Position numbers and translations under genes: made by a program
The notes under the pieces: model-generated
What the model saw: only the letters and a program-made list of their open reading frames with translations
Databases searched by the model: none
Told to the model about the DNA's origin: nothing
In this document: piece after piece, positions 45,535 through 53,873 of the stretch
Numbering within the stretch: position 1 is the first letter of the stretch
Layout of the letters: each line of letters opens with the position of its first letter
NCBI RefSeq assembly: GCF_004000945.1
Contig: NZ_BIMF01000002.1
Coordinates: forward strand, 682,001 to 746,000
Direction: 5' to 3'
DNA: 64,000 nt
From: Paenibacillus lautus NBRC 15380
GTDB lineage: Bacteria > Bacillota > Bacilli > Paenibacillales > Paenibacillaceae

Positions 45535-46539
45535 TTATTTAGCTTGTTTCGCTTTCTCGGCAAAGCTGTTGTTGACGATCGTGTCAGGCGCTACCCGTTC
45601 TTTCAGCTCCCCGGCTTGCTCCATCACGTCCAGCAGATTGTTCCATTCCGCCTCGTCCACGATCGGATCGGTTGCATAGCTGCCTTGCTCTTTGTAGCGT
45701 TTAACGGAAGACACCACGATGTCGCGGTCGCTATCCTTAAAATAAGGCATGATCGCATCCGCGATATCTTCCGGGCTGTTCGCATCCACCCACTGCTGAG
45801 CCTTGTAAAGGGCATTCGTAAACTTCTGCACCGTTGCATCGTTTTTGTTGATGTAGCTCTGCTTCGTCATGAATACGGTATATGGCAGACGTCCGCTTTC
45901 TACGCCAAAGGAAGCGACCACCTTGCCTCGGCCTTCTTTTTCAAATATGGAGGCCTGCGGCTCAAAAAGCTGAACAAATTCACCGGTACCGGAAGCATAG
46001 GCAGAGGCGATATTCGCAAAATCGATATTCTGAATCAGCTCCAGGTCCGCGTGCGGATCGATCCCTTTTTTATTCAAGGTAAACTCGCCTGCCATCTGCG
46101 GCATTCCCCCTTTGCGCTGTCCGAGGAATACTTTACCCTTCAGGTTGTTCCAGTCAAAAGCACCCGATCCGTCTCTGGCCATCAGAAATGTCCCGTCCGT
46201 CTGCGTCACCTGTCCGAAGTTAATGACCGGATCTTCAGAGCCCTGTTGATACACATAAATCGAAGTTTCTGAGCCGACAAGTGCCACATCGATGGCTCCC
46301 GACAGCAGGGCCGTCATCGTTTTGTCTCCCCCAGAAGTCGTCTGCAGCTCGACATCTAGACCTTCTTCCTTGAAAAATCCCTTTTCCAATGCGACATACT
46401 GCGGCGCATAGAAGATCGAGCGCGTCACTTCGCCAATCTTGACCTTCGTAGCCGATCCGCCGCCACCGCACCCGGCAAGCGCCGCTCCGGAAACAAGCAG
46501 CATGGTTAGCGCCAGCCCCCACCATTTTTGACGCTTCAT
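45535..46539 (-). CDS. ABC transporter substrate-binding lipoprotein (SsuA/NMT1-like)
   Basis: 334 aa from ATG 46537-46539 with GGAGGG 5 bases upstream. Lipoprotein signal ending LAGC (Cys about 23). The mature part has the NMT1/SsuA fold: FYAPQYVALEKGFFKEEGLDVEL, MTALLSGAIDVALVGSET, and FLGQRKGGMPQ. First gene of the importer operon. Sulfonate, nitrate, taurine and pyrimidine-precursor binders all share this fold. No riboswitch or neighbouring catabolic gene tells which applies. Confidence 0.9.
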   Translation of the reverse strand: MKRQKWWGLALTMLLVSGAALAGCGGGGSATKVKIGEVTRSIFYAPQYVALEKGFFKEEGLDVELQTTSGGDKTMTALLSGAIDVALVGSETSIYVYQQGSEDPVINFGQVTQTDGTFLMARDGSGAFDWNNLKGKVFLGQRKGGMPQMAGEFTLNKKGIDPHADLELIQNIDFANIASAYASGTGEFVQLFEPQASIFEKEGRGKVVASFGVESGRLPYTVFMTKQSYINKNDATVQKFTNALYKAQQWVDANSPEDIADAIMPYFKDSDRDIVVSSVKRYKEQGSYATDPIVDEAEWNNLLDVMEQAGELKERVAPDTIVNNSFAEKAKQAK

Positions 46540-46854
46540 CGTAACCCTCCATTCCCATTGACCCATTGTTTCTTTTCAGCATATGCATGTGCCTGCCCAA
46601 AGGTTAAACTTCTGATAGAGTATGCCGGCGGATGGTGATTGGCACTATGGATATTTGGAAGGAAATAACATCTGCCTGATCCAAGATTACATGGAACCAC
46701 GAATCATAACAAAAACGTCTATTAACGCATTTTCACAGAAGACAGACCGTGTTTATAGAAAGTCTTTCTAGCGAGAACAGGATGGAAGCCTTCGAAGGTG
46801 ATACTGTTTTAATGCAAAAAAACGCAGCCCCTTGGGCTGCGTTTATCGTGATGC
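46540..46854. other. Intergenic region upstream of the ABC operon
   Basis: About 315 bases. It holds the terminator of the carboxypeptidase gene and presumably the ABC operon promoter. I looked for a TPP-type riboswitch and saw none of its conserved boxes. Confidence 0.4.
46816..46843 (-). terminator. Terminator of the M32 carboxypeptidase gene
   Basis: AACGCAGCCC / GGGCTGCGTT hairpin with a short loop, followed on the minus strand by seven Ts. Confidence 0.9.
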
Positions 46855-48372
46855 TTAAAGTTTGTAAATCTCTTTATACTTCTCTTCGAGATAGTCGGCC
46901 AGATAGTCCGGATTCAGTTCTTCTCCGGTGACACGTACGATGATCTCGGACGGCTTCTCGCTCTTTCCGTACTTGTAAACCTTGTCCGTCAGCCATTCCT
47001 TAATCGGAGCCAGGTTCCCTTCTTCGATGAGCTGGTCGAGGTTCGGCAGTTCTTTGCGCATCGTATGTAGGAACTGAGCCGCATACATGTTGCCGAGGGA
47101 ATACGAAGCGAAATATCCGAAATCGCCCCCGGACCAGTGAACATCCTGCAGAACCCCCATTCCGTCGTTCGGCGGCATAATGCCGAGGTATTCTTTATAC
47201 TTCGCGTTCCAGGTCTCCGGAAGATCCTTCACCGCCAACCCTTCGTTAAAGAGCATTTTCTCGATCTCATAACGAATGATGATGTGCAGATTATAAGTAA
47301 GTTCATCCGCCTCAATTCGAATCAGAGAGTTCTCTACCTTGTTCGCGGCCAAATAGAAATCCTCGATGTCCACGTCCTTCAATTGTTCAGGGAAGTGCTG
47401 CTGCAGATCCGCGAAATAACGGCGCCAGAACGGACGGCTGCGGCCAATCATATTTTCCCACAGACGGGATTGAGATTCATGGATGCCCATTGAGGTACCG
47501 CCGGAAAGCGGCGTACCTGCAAGCTCCTTATCGATATTTTGCTCGTAAAGGGCATGCCCCCCCTCATGCAAAGAGCTGAATACCGCACTTAGCACATCAT
47601 CGGGAAGATACATGGTCGTGATGCGCACGTCACCCGGGTTCAAGCCCGTCGCAAATGGATGCACGCTCTCGTCCAAACGTCCCGCTTCAAAGTCGTAGCC
47701 CATTTGCTCCAGCAGGAATAAACTGAATTTCTCCTGCTGCTCTTTCGGAAACAGCTGTTTCAAGAAGTCCGTTTTCGGCTTGAAGGGCGAATTCTGGATC
47801 GCATGAACTAGCGGTACCAGACGCGCTTTCAGGCGTTCGAAGATGGCATCCACCTTTTCCACCGTTAAATCCGGCTCATACATATCAAGGAGTGTGTCGT
47901 ATCTTGTGTTTTTCACGCCCCAATATTCAATAAACTCTTGCTTGAACGCAACAATCTTCGTTAAGTAAGGTTCGAAACCTTCAAAATCGCTGTTCTTCTT
48001 CGCTTCCTCCCACTTCGTCTCCGATTGGGCGGCGAGAATGGAATACTCCTGGAAGCGTTCAGGCGGGATGGATTTGCTCTGATCGTACACCTTGCGTGCT
48101 TCGGCAATCATGCGGCGTTTGCGGTCATCGAGCTGTTCTGCTTGTTTCGGCTCCGCAAAAAACGATAACAACTGTCCCATTTCTTCCGATATTTGCAGTT
48201 TAAATGCTTCTGTGGATAGAACCCCGATCGTTTCCGAACGGATTTCGGTTCCCTTGCGTGGAGCACCCGTCCGTAAATCCCAATGAAGTAGGCCAATAGC
48301 TTCGTAATAACTCATGATTTTGCGAACCAATCGATCAAATTGTTCCCATTGTGGTAAATGTTGTACTGCCAT
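46855..48372 (-). CDS. M32-family carboxypeptidase (Taq-type)
   Basis: 505 aa, the usual length. Zinc motif HEGGHALYEQN (HEXXH) after SAVFSSLHE, then GTSMGIHESQSRLWEN, which supplies the third ligand, and IRYEIEKMLFN. Cytoplasmic zinc metallocarboxypeptidase with broad specificity. It is monocistronic, with a strong terminator. Confidence 0.95.
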   Translation of the reverse strand: MAVQHLPQWEQFDRLVRKIMSYYEAIGLLHWDLRTGAPRKGTEIRSETIGVLSTEAFKLQISEEMGQLLSFFAEPKQAEQLDDRKRRMIAEARKVYDQSKSIPPERFQEYSILAAQSETKWEEAKKNSDFEGFEPYLTKIVAFKQEFIEYWGVKNTRYDTLLDMYEPDLTVEKVDAIFERLKARLVPLVHAIQNSPFKPKTDFLKQLFPKEQQEKFSLFLLEQMGYDFEAGRLDESVHPFATGLNPGDVRITTMYLPDDVLSAVFSSLHEGGHALYEQNIDKELAGTPLSGGTSMGIHESQSRLWENMIGRSRPFWRRYFADLQQHFPEQLKDVDIEDFYLAANKVENSLIRIEADELTYNLHIIIRYEIEKMLFNEGLAVKDLPETWNAKYKEYLGIMPPNDGMGVLQDVHWSGGDFGYFASYSLGNMYAAQFLHTMRKELPNLDQLIEEGNLAPIKEWLTDKVYKYGKSEKPSEIIVRVTGEELNPDYLADYLEEKYKEIYKL

Positions 48373-48418
48373 TCCGGCACACCTTCTTTTTTTATTAATA
48401 GGATTCTTCTATTCTCTA

Positions 48419-48447
48419 TTGATGATACTTTTTACAAGGTATATAAT
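48419..48447 (+). promoter_or_regulatory. Promoter of the HesB-like gene
   Basis: TTGATG (48419-48424), 17-base spacer, TATAAT (48442-48447). Confidence 0.7.
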
Positions 48448-48501
48448 CAACTTCCAGAAAGAATAAATAACAATATACATATAAAGGAGTGTCAGGATGC
48501 A

Positions 48502-48831
48502 GTGAACATTCAACTCACCCCGCAAGCAGAGCTGAAGCTGAAGCACAAGCTTGGGGACAAGCCGGGCGCAATCAGGCTGATCTATGACACGGAGGGATGC
48601 GGATGTGCCGTCAACGGCTTCCCAGGCCTGCGTATTGTAGATGAGCCGACGATGGAAGATATCGCTATCGAGACAGGCAGCCCGGTGCCGTTTATCATGA
48701 ACCGCAAGCAGGCCGTTTTTTTCGAAGAGAAGATGAGGCTCGACGCCGATCCAGCCACCTACTCCTTTCGCCTGGACAGCAGCGGACAGAACTACGGTAC
48801 TAACATTCAAGTATTAGATGCCAGAGCATAA
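48502..48831 (+). CDS. HesB/YqkB-like iron-sulfur cluster biosynthesis family protein
   Basis: 109 aa from GTG 48502-48504, with AGGAG about 12 bases upstream; an ATG just before is out of frame. The fold is IscA/HesB-like: IQLTPQAELKLKHKLGDKPGAIRLIYDTEGCGCAVNG. It keeps only the central CGC cysteine pair and lacks the C-terminal CG-type cysteine motif of true A-type carriers, like B. subtilis YqkB. Its role in cluster transfer is therefore uncertain. Followed by the carbonic anhydrase gene after 40 bases. Confidence 0.75.
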   Translation: MNIQLTPQAELKLKHKLGDKPGAIRLIYDTEGCGCAVNGFPGLRIVDEPTMEDIAIETGSPVPFIMNRKQAVFFEEKMRLDADPATYSFRLDSSGQNYGTNIQVLDARA

Positions 48832-48871
48832 GAACAACAAATAAACAATAGATACAAAGGAGAGAAAATCG

Positions 48872-49441
48872 ATGGAAAAACACCTTAACAGCATTCTGGA
48901 ACACAATCGCAGCTTTGTAGAGAATAAAGAGTACGAATCCTACCTGACAGGGCGTTTTCCTGAGAAGAAACTCGTCATTATCACTTGTATGGATACACGA
49001 TTGGTCGAACTGCTCCCTAAAGCGATGAATTTCAAAAATGGCGATGTCAAAATCATTAAAAACGCCGGCGCGATTATTTCACAGCCCTTCGGAAGTGTTA
49101 TGCGAAGCGTCATGGTTGCACTGTACGAACTGCACGCCGAAGAAGTCATCGTTGTGGGTCACTACGAATGCGGCATGGCTTCCCTGAACGCCGAGGACAT
49201 GATCCAGCATATGAGAGACCGCGGCATATCCGATGAAGTGTTGTCCACGCTGGAAAACTCGGGCATCCGGTTATCCAAATGGCTTCGCGGATTCGATAAC
49301 ATTACGGACGGCGTAAAAAATACCGTAAACCTGATCAAAAACCACCCACTTCTTCCTCCAAACGTACCCGTTCACGGCATGGTCATCGATCCCAACACCG
49401 GCGCGCTTGATCTGGTCGTAGAAGGTTACGAGAACGAATAA
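48872..49441 (+). CDS. Beta-carbonic anhydrase
   Basis: 189 aa. Zinc ligands in ITCMDTRL (Cys39-x-Asp41-x-Arg43 dyad) and GHYECGM (His and Cys). Glycine-rich IIKNAGAII follows. The short beta-class type (YtiB-like). It interconverts CO2 and bicarbonate in the cytoplasm. GGAGAG precedes the ATG. Probably co-transcribed with the HesB-like gene and ended by a strong terminator. Confidence 0.9.
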   Translation: MEKHLNSILEHNRSFVENKEYESYLTGRFPEKKLVIITCMDTRLVELLPKAMNFKNGDVKIIKNAGAIISQPFGSVMRSVMVALYELHAEEVIVVGHYECGMASLNAEDMIQHMRDRGISDEVLSTLENSGIRLSKWLRGFDNITDGVKNTVNLIKNHPLLPPNVPVHGMVIDPNTGALDLVVEGYENE

Positions 49442-49460
49442 ATCAACCAAAGTCAAATGG

Positions 49461-49492
49461 AAGCACAAACGCTTAAGCGTTTGTGCTTTTTT
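49461..49492 (+). terminator. Terminator after the carbonic anhydrase gene
   Basis: Perfect palindrome AAGCACAAACGCTT / AAGCGTTTGTGCTT followed by TTTT. Confidence 0.9.
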
Positions 49493-49645
49493 AGTCACAA
49501 TTTTGCCAAAAGCAGAGAGAAAGCCCCCTCCCCCGGTTGTCAAACCATACAGTTTCAGTGTACACTTTTTATCAACCGGACCGATAGGCGGATTATCATT
49601 CCTGCCTTAGCGTCCACGATATGCGTTTCAAAGGGAGTTATGTCC

Positions 49646-50224
49646 ATGAATACGTTGTCATACGGCTTGTTAGGATTACTGGCAAGAAGAGAATCATCGG
49701 GATACGATTTGATGCTTCGAATACAGCCTTTTTGGCAAGCCAAACACAGTCAGATCTATCCACTGCTGTCCAGCATGGAGGAGAAACAGCTATTGTCCTC
49801 GCACTGGGTCCAGCAAAGTGATAAACCGGACAAGAAAATCTATGCGATTACAGAAAAAGGCATGCAGAAGCTGCGTGAATGGATGTATCAACCCATCGCG
49901 CCTGCAGTCACCAAGGATGAACTTTCTCTTCGAACCTTTTGCCTGTGGCTAACGGAGATCGGCATCGCCGTCGATATTTTCGAGGACCGCAGAATCGGGT
50001 ATCTGGAGAAGAAACGTTATTATGAGCAGATATTAGAGGGAATTCCGGAGGATACCCGCGAGATTGGAAGCAAGGCTTTCAGCAATTATGTACTCGCTAC
50101 CAAAGGGTTGATGATGGCTGAAACCGAGCTGAAGTGGTGCGACTGGGTACTGGAATTACTGAGACGGCAGCAGCACACAACAGCCTCAAAACATGGTCGC
50201 ACAAATTTTGAAACCTTATCGTGA
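49646..50224 (+). CDS. PadR-family transcriptional regulator
   Basis: 192 aa from ATG 49646-49648 with GGGAG 8 bases upstream. N-terminal winged helix: LSYGLLGLLARRESSGYDLMLRI, SQIYPLLSSMEEKQLL, and a wing with YAITEKGMQKLREW. A long C-terminal dimer helix region follows (Vir-type). PadR proteins repress efflux or stress genes in response to small molecules. The target is unknown; the following gene is a small membrane protein. Confidence 0.9.
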   Translation: MNTLSYGLLGLLARRESSGYDLMLRIQPFWQAKHSQIYPLLSSMEEKQLLSSHWVQQSDKPDKKIYAITEKGMQKLREWMYQPIAPAVTKDELSLRTFCLWLTEIGIAVDIFEDRRIGYLEKKRYYEQILEGIPEDTREIGSKAFSNYVLATKGLMMAETELKWCDWVLELLRRQQHTTASKHGRTNFETLS

Positions 50225-50280
50225 CTCGTCCGTATTACTCTTTATTACTCTAAATTTACTGGGAGGTTCGACAGAACACG

Positions 50281-50724
50281 ATGAAAAAAGTATTGACTAT
50301 TCTTGTAGCGATTACACTGTTCTTTGTAGCGCTGACGCCTGATTCCGCAGATGCCCGCAGAGGTGGCGGAGGTTTCAAATCCGGCACCAAGTCATACAAC
50401 AGCACTCCGAAAAAGGATACCAATAATGTTCAACAAACGAACAACCGTTCCAATACGACAGGAGCAGCCGGCAGCACAAAAAAACCAGGATTTTTTAGCG
50501 GCGGCAGCTTGATGAAAGGACTTATGATCGGTGGTCTGGCTGGTTTGCTCTTCGGCAGCATGTTCGCCGGCATGGGCTTCATGGGCGAAATCATGGGATT
50601 GCTCATTAACCTGATCGCAATCTGGGCTTTGATTATGATCGTTATGGCTGTTGTACGCGCCGTGAAGAATCGTCGTAAACAAAACGAACCTCGCGACAAC
50701 AACAATAACAATAATCGGTACTAA
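50281..50724 (+). CDS. Secreted/membrane protein with Tim44-like N-terminus
   Basis: 147 aa. Signal peptide MKKVLTILVAITLFFVALTPDSADA, then RRGGGGFKSG and a low-complexity Asn/Thr/Lys stretch. A glycine-rich hydrophobic pair follows at about 78-122 (GLMIGGLAGLLFGSMFAG, LINLIAIWALIMIVMAVV), and a basic Asn-rich tail. This resembles the N-terminal part of bacterial Tim44-like proteins without the C-terminal domain. Function unknown. Its stop is 3 bases before the YxcD gene, so the two are co-transcribed. Confidence 0.7.
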   Translation: MKKVLTILVAITLFFVALTPDSADARRGGGGFKSGTKSYNSTPKKDTNNVQQTNNRSNTTGAAGSTKKPGFFSGGSLMKGLMIGGLAGLLFGSMFAGMGFMGEIMGLLINLIAIWALIMIVMAVVRAVKNRRKQNEPRDNNNNNNRY

Positions 50725-50727
50725 TCC

Positions 50728-51006
50728 ATGGTTCTGAGCATGGATGAAATCATCAATGCGGTCTGCCTTCATCAGGCGGAACGCAGAGGCGTCAAACCAA
50801 CCGATGTATCGCTTGAGCTTAGCTGGGACGAAGATACCGGATATACAGCCGAAGTATGGGTCAGCGGAAGAACACAATATTTGATTGAGGCTAACCTCAT
50901 CGAAGCTATTCTCCGTTACCTGCACTCCGAGTACAATATCCGCGCTTACAGCGAACAAGTACGACTTGAGCTGGAAGACGAAATTATCGCAATCGTTCAG
51001 CAATAA
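50728..51006 (+). CDS. YxcD family (DUF2653) small protein
   Basis: 92 aa, acidic. MDEIINAVCLHQAERRGVKPTDVSLELSWDED and EVWVSGRTQYLIEANLIEAI match the YxcD/DUF2653 family. It starts 3 bases after the Tim44-like gene and ends shortly before a terminator. Function unknown. Confidence 0.8.
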   Translation: MVLSMDEIINAVCLHQAERRGVKPTDVSLELSWDEDTGYTAEVWVSGRTQYLIEANLIEAILRYLHSEYNIRAYSEQVRLELEDEIIAIVQQ

Positions 51007-51022
51007 CGTTATGAATCGATAA

Positions 51023-51060
51023 AGCAGCCGCTTCGCTACTATGTGAAGCGGCTGCTCTTT
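51023..51060 (+). terminator. Terminator after the YxcD gene
   Basis: AGCAGCCGCTTC / GAAGCGGCTGCT hairpin with a loop of about 10 bases, then CTTTG. Confidence 0.75.
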
Positions 51061-51174
51061 GATTACAAACAATAGAATCAGTTCGTACACCGCACAAAGG
51101 TTCCGTCCAAGAAAAGCGCTTCAACAATATCGCGCCCCTCTCCTATTTATCATACGAGCAATGCGCATGCATCA

Positions 51175-51657
51175 TTAGCTTCGCTCTGTGCCTTTGCCTG
51201 CGTTTCTGCCCGGATTAGGCGACTCCAGCTCTTTCCGCTTGCCCGCCTTATGCCACTCTTCATATTTTCCGCCAATCTGCAGGAAGGATTCATTGATCAT
51301 ATCCGTCATTTCTTGGATTTCGTCCTTGGTATACTTCAAATGGGTGTTTACATTATCCACCTTGTATTTTAGCAGAAGCTTGATATGGGCTATGGTATGA
51401 ATGGTATCCTCCAGGATCCAGAAGATCACTTCATCAACATCCTTCGTCCTCTTGCTGAGCATCTGCACGCCTCTTTCATACATAGCGAGCTCGCAATCCT
51501 GCACTCCAACCCGGACAACCGGACTCAAATCACCGATATAACCTTCTTCAAAAGGTAGAGTGGCCACTCTCTCGTATTCAGGATCATACACAGAAGTCTT
51601 ATGAAGCAGATGAAGGATTCGATCAATCATTTCTTGTTTTGTAAGCATAATGGACAT
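51175..51657 (-). CDS. Hypothetical protein, possibly Imm63-like
   Basis: 160 aa, no signal peptide or membrane segment. MLTKQEMIDRILHLLHKTS and YERGVQMLSKRTKDVDEVIFWILEDTIHTIAHI recall immunity proteins of polymorphic-toxin systems (Imm63-like), but this is a weak impression from a few motifs. The C-terminal half is highly charged. GGGGG-type site upstream of the ATG. No toxin gene is adjacent; a decayed gene fragment lies just upstream on the same strand. Confidence 0.55.
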   Translation of the reverse strand: MSIMLTKQEMIDRILHLLHKTSVYDPEYERVATLPFEEGYIGDLSPVVRVGVQDCELAMYERGVQMLSKRTKDVDEVIFWILEDTIHTIAHIKLLLKYKVDNVNTHLKYTKDEIQEMTDMINESFLQIGGKYEEWHKAGKRKELESPNPGRNAGKGTERS

Positions 51658-51699
51658 ATATCCCCCCTCAGGAGCCTCGTAAATTAGTTTCTATATCGC

Positions 51700-51877
51700 T
51701 CACAGTACTATTGGCTTATAATTCAATGCCTTTTCAACGATTTCCTCAGGTGTAAGATCTTCTTCCGGCCAAAAAATCAGATTGCTGATGTCAGGGTGAG
51801 GCACATTCGTTGACTAAAGAGCAGTAGAAATCAGTCGGCTCCTCTCCATCGTATAAATAAAAAACACTGCACCAGCT
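51700..51877 (-). pseudogene. 3' fragment of a decayed gene with a frameshift, family unknown
   Basis: The minus strand encodes a protein-like stretch VFYLYDGEEPTDFYCSLVNEC. A one-base shift then joins it to HPDISNLIFWPEEDLTPEE and VEKALNYKPIVL, ending at TGA 51700-51702. Neither frame alone is open, and no start codon with ribosome-binding site precedes it. It looks like the C-terminal remnant of a gene of unknown family, frameshifted near 51812. Confidence 0.55.
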
Positions 51878-51896
51878 TCAGAAGAACTTAAATAAA

Positions 51897-51930
51897 AGAA
51901 ATAAGCCTTCCATAATAAAGGCTTATTTCT
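51897..51930. terminator. Terminator of the TetR gene
   Basis: Perfect hairpin AGAAATAAGCCTT / AAGGCTTATTTCT, followed on the minus strand by TTTATTTAAG. Symmetric, so it could work both ways. Confidence 0.8.
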
Positions 51931-52031
51931 CACTATGGTACGCTTATATCATTTCTCTACCAATACTTCATTCAAAAAATTCCCCGTTTAGAAGCACTTC
52001 CCGAAACAGCACATTATGATATAAAACCATA

Positions 52032-52634
52032 TCAACTGCCTTCATGTTTTTGCCCGGCTAAACCGTAAAAGAAAAGCTCCAACAAGGTTTCCATGCTGCC
52101 ATTGCCATATTCCTGGTTCCCCGAATCCCAGCGTCGCCCCAGCTCATTCATGAACATCGAGAAGTACAGCATCGCGACCTCTTCGGTTTGGTCCTTATGA
52201 ATATAACCTTCTTGTTTCCCCAGCGCGACAAATCTCATGAAAAAACCTTTTACTTTCTCCTCGCTGTACTGTTGGATCGTCTGACTAATGCCACGCTCCT
52301 CGGAGGATTGGAATTTCCGGAACTCTTCCGACAAAAAGGTCAGATTCTTAGCCTCCAACTGCATGATTTCTCGGGTCTTATCGGCAAAAGAGCGCGCGGA
52401 ATCCAGAATGCGCTCATACACCTCCAACTGCTTGTCCGTCCACTCCTTGATCATTTCCATATAGAGCTGATCTTTGGTTCCAAAATAGTTATATATCGTC
52501 GCAGGTGACACGCCTGCCTGTTGGGCGATTTCGTTAACGCTAACCTTTTGGTAACCGTGCCTTGAAAATAGCTGGAAAGCGGCGTCGAAGACCTGTTCGA
52601 TTTTTTTGTGCTTTCTTCGTTCATACCCGTTCAT
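52032..52634 (-). CDS. TetR-family transcriptional regulator
   Basis: 200 aa. N-terminal helix-turn-helix: IEQVFDAAFQLFSRHGYQKVSVNEIAQQAGVSPATIYNYFGTKDQLYMEMI. An all-helical ligand domain follows. GGTGGAG precedes the ATG. It is divergent from a membrane protein gene whose promoter carries an inverted repeat, the likely operator. Confidence 0.92.
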   Translation of the reverse strand: MNGYERRKHKKIEQVFDAAFQLFSRHGYQKVSVNEIAQQAGVSPATIYNYFGTKDQLYMEMIKEWTDKQLEVYERILDSARSFADKTREIMQLEAKNLTFLSEEFRKFQSSEERGISQTIQQYSEEKVKGFFMRFVALGKQEGYIHKDQTEEVAMLYFSMFMNELGRRWDSGNQEYGNGSMETLLELFFYGLAGQKHEGS

Positions 52635-52702
52635 GTGTTCTCCACCTCAAATGAAGTATATATCAAGTTTTAGAGCAACTCAATGCTTTCACTATAAAAC
52701 AA

Positions 52703-52730
52703 TTGACAACCACCTACTCGAAGTTATAAT
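52703..52730 (+). promoter_or_regulatory. Promoter of the membrane protein gene at 52804
   Basis: TTGACA (52703-52708), 16-base spacer, TATAAT (52725-52730), near consensus on the plus strand. Confidence 0.75.
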
Positions 52731-52735
52731 GTTTT

Positions 52736-52761
52736 TGTAGTCAATCAATTCAATTACTACA
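52736..52761. promoter_or_regulatory. Inverted repeat, candidate TetR operator
   Basis: TGTAGT and ACTACA arms are separated by 14 bases and begin 5 bases after the -10 element, where a bound repressor would block transcription. The spacing is wider than in many TetR sites. Confidence 0.4.
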
Positions 52762-52803
52762 TAATATTAATTTAAATTAGAAAAGAAATGAGTGCGTTAT
52801 GTA

Positions 52804-53361
52804 ATGAAAATCGTAAAGATTCCTTCGATTCTGCATGATGTTTTTGGTGAAAAGCAGTCCGTTGGCTCTCTTCTGGTCATACTGCTCTTCGGTGGACTTC
52901 TAACCATCGCGATGGGCTTCATTTATCCTGAAATCACAAGCTCTTTGCCTTTATGGCGCAGTACCCTTGCCTTATTGCTCATCTTCGATATTTTCGCCGG
53001 CTGCATTGCCAATTTCACAATCTCAACCAGTAATTTCTACGCGTCCCGAAAAACGAATCGCACAGTGTTCATTGCGATACACGTTCATATCATCATGATT
53101 GCGCTTCTGTTGAATACCGATATTGAGTATGCCGTCGGTATATGGGCATATACAATCGCTGGAGCTGTGATCGTAAATGCGCTGATCGGGAAATCATCGC
53201 AGCGTTTTATAGGAGGCTTGCTCCTGTCGATCGGCATAGGAGGTACGTTCTTGCTGTCCAACATCCAGCCCTACATGTTATTGGCCGGCACCCTGTTTAT
53301 GCTGAAAGTATTGTTCAGCTTTGCTGTCGATCATTATGGCGAAGCTGTAGAGAAAGCATGA
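52804..53361 (+). CDS. Multi-pass membrane protein, function unknown
   Basis: 185 aa from ATG 52804-52806; a GTG four codons earlier is an alternative, and neither has a strong ribosome-binding site. About five or six hydrophobic segments cover most of the length (LLVILLFGGLLTIAMGFIY, TLALLLIFDIFAGCIANF, FIAIHVHIIMIALLL and others). I recognise no family. Divergent from and probably controlled by the TetR regulator. Confidence 0.7.
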   Translation: MKIVKIPSILHDVFGEKQSVGSLLVILLFGGLLTIAMGFIYPEITSSLPLWRSTLALLLIFDIFAGCIANFTISTSNFYASRKTNRTVFIAIHVHIIMIALLLNTDIEYAVGIWAYTIAGAVIVNALIGKSSQRFIGGLLLSIGIGGTFLLSNIQPYMLLAGTLFMLKVLFSFAVDHYGEAVEKA

Positions 53362-53748
53362 ACACTTCATGCAGAGTATCCAAGCTGACCAAATCGGATA
53401 AACTCTTATTTTCATTCATTATGAGCCTGGCATTTGCCCGGGATCCCTTGTTTCTGTATGCATTTGGCGATCCAGAACTCGATCGTAAATCAAGAAGCAG
53501 AGCGGCCGCATTTGTCTCCCTCATGTTTGATAAAAGCTTTCTGCTGAATGAAGAAATATGGGGCTATTTTGAAAACGAAATCTTGCTCGGTACCTTTAGT
53601 GGTTCATGCGGATAACAAGTCACATGGAATCGCGCTCGATACGGAAAATAAGGGGAATGTAAATTTGTATCAAAGGTGGGGATTTGCTTTAAGGCATGAA
53701 GAGAATATCAACGGCCTGACCGTGTATTGCATGTTCTATCAGAAATAG
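53358..53748 (+). pseudogene. Degenerate GNAT acetyltransferase gene
   Basis: An N-terminal piece of 84 codons (MNTSCRVSKLTKSDKLLFSF...) begins at ATG 53358 and ends at TAA 53611-53613. In the next frame, overlapping its end, lies a classic GNAT C-terminus: LDTENKGNVNLYQRWGF. It then runs on to TAG at 53746-53748. The central acetyl-CoA-binding region is missing, so an internal deletion plus frame change inactivated the gene. It overlaps the stop of the membrane protein gene by 4 bases. Confidence 0.75.
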
Positions 53749-53873
53749 CTCTCCGATATGGTTCTTTGAAGATACGATTCGTCCCATCTATATTAGGTGT
53801 CATTGACCTGTGCTCCGAGATTGTCGATAATAGTAGAATAAGTTCACTATCTTCAAGGGATTGGAGCTATGTA

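Noticed and set aside
45493..46272. Plus-strand ORF of 259 codons
   Set aside because: Antisense shadow of the ABC substrate-binding protein gene.
46570..46815. Possible TPP riboswitch before the SsuABC-type operon
   Set aside because: The conserved CTGAGA and GAACCTGATCTGG-type boxes are absent.
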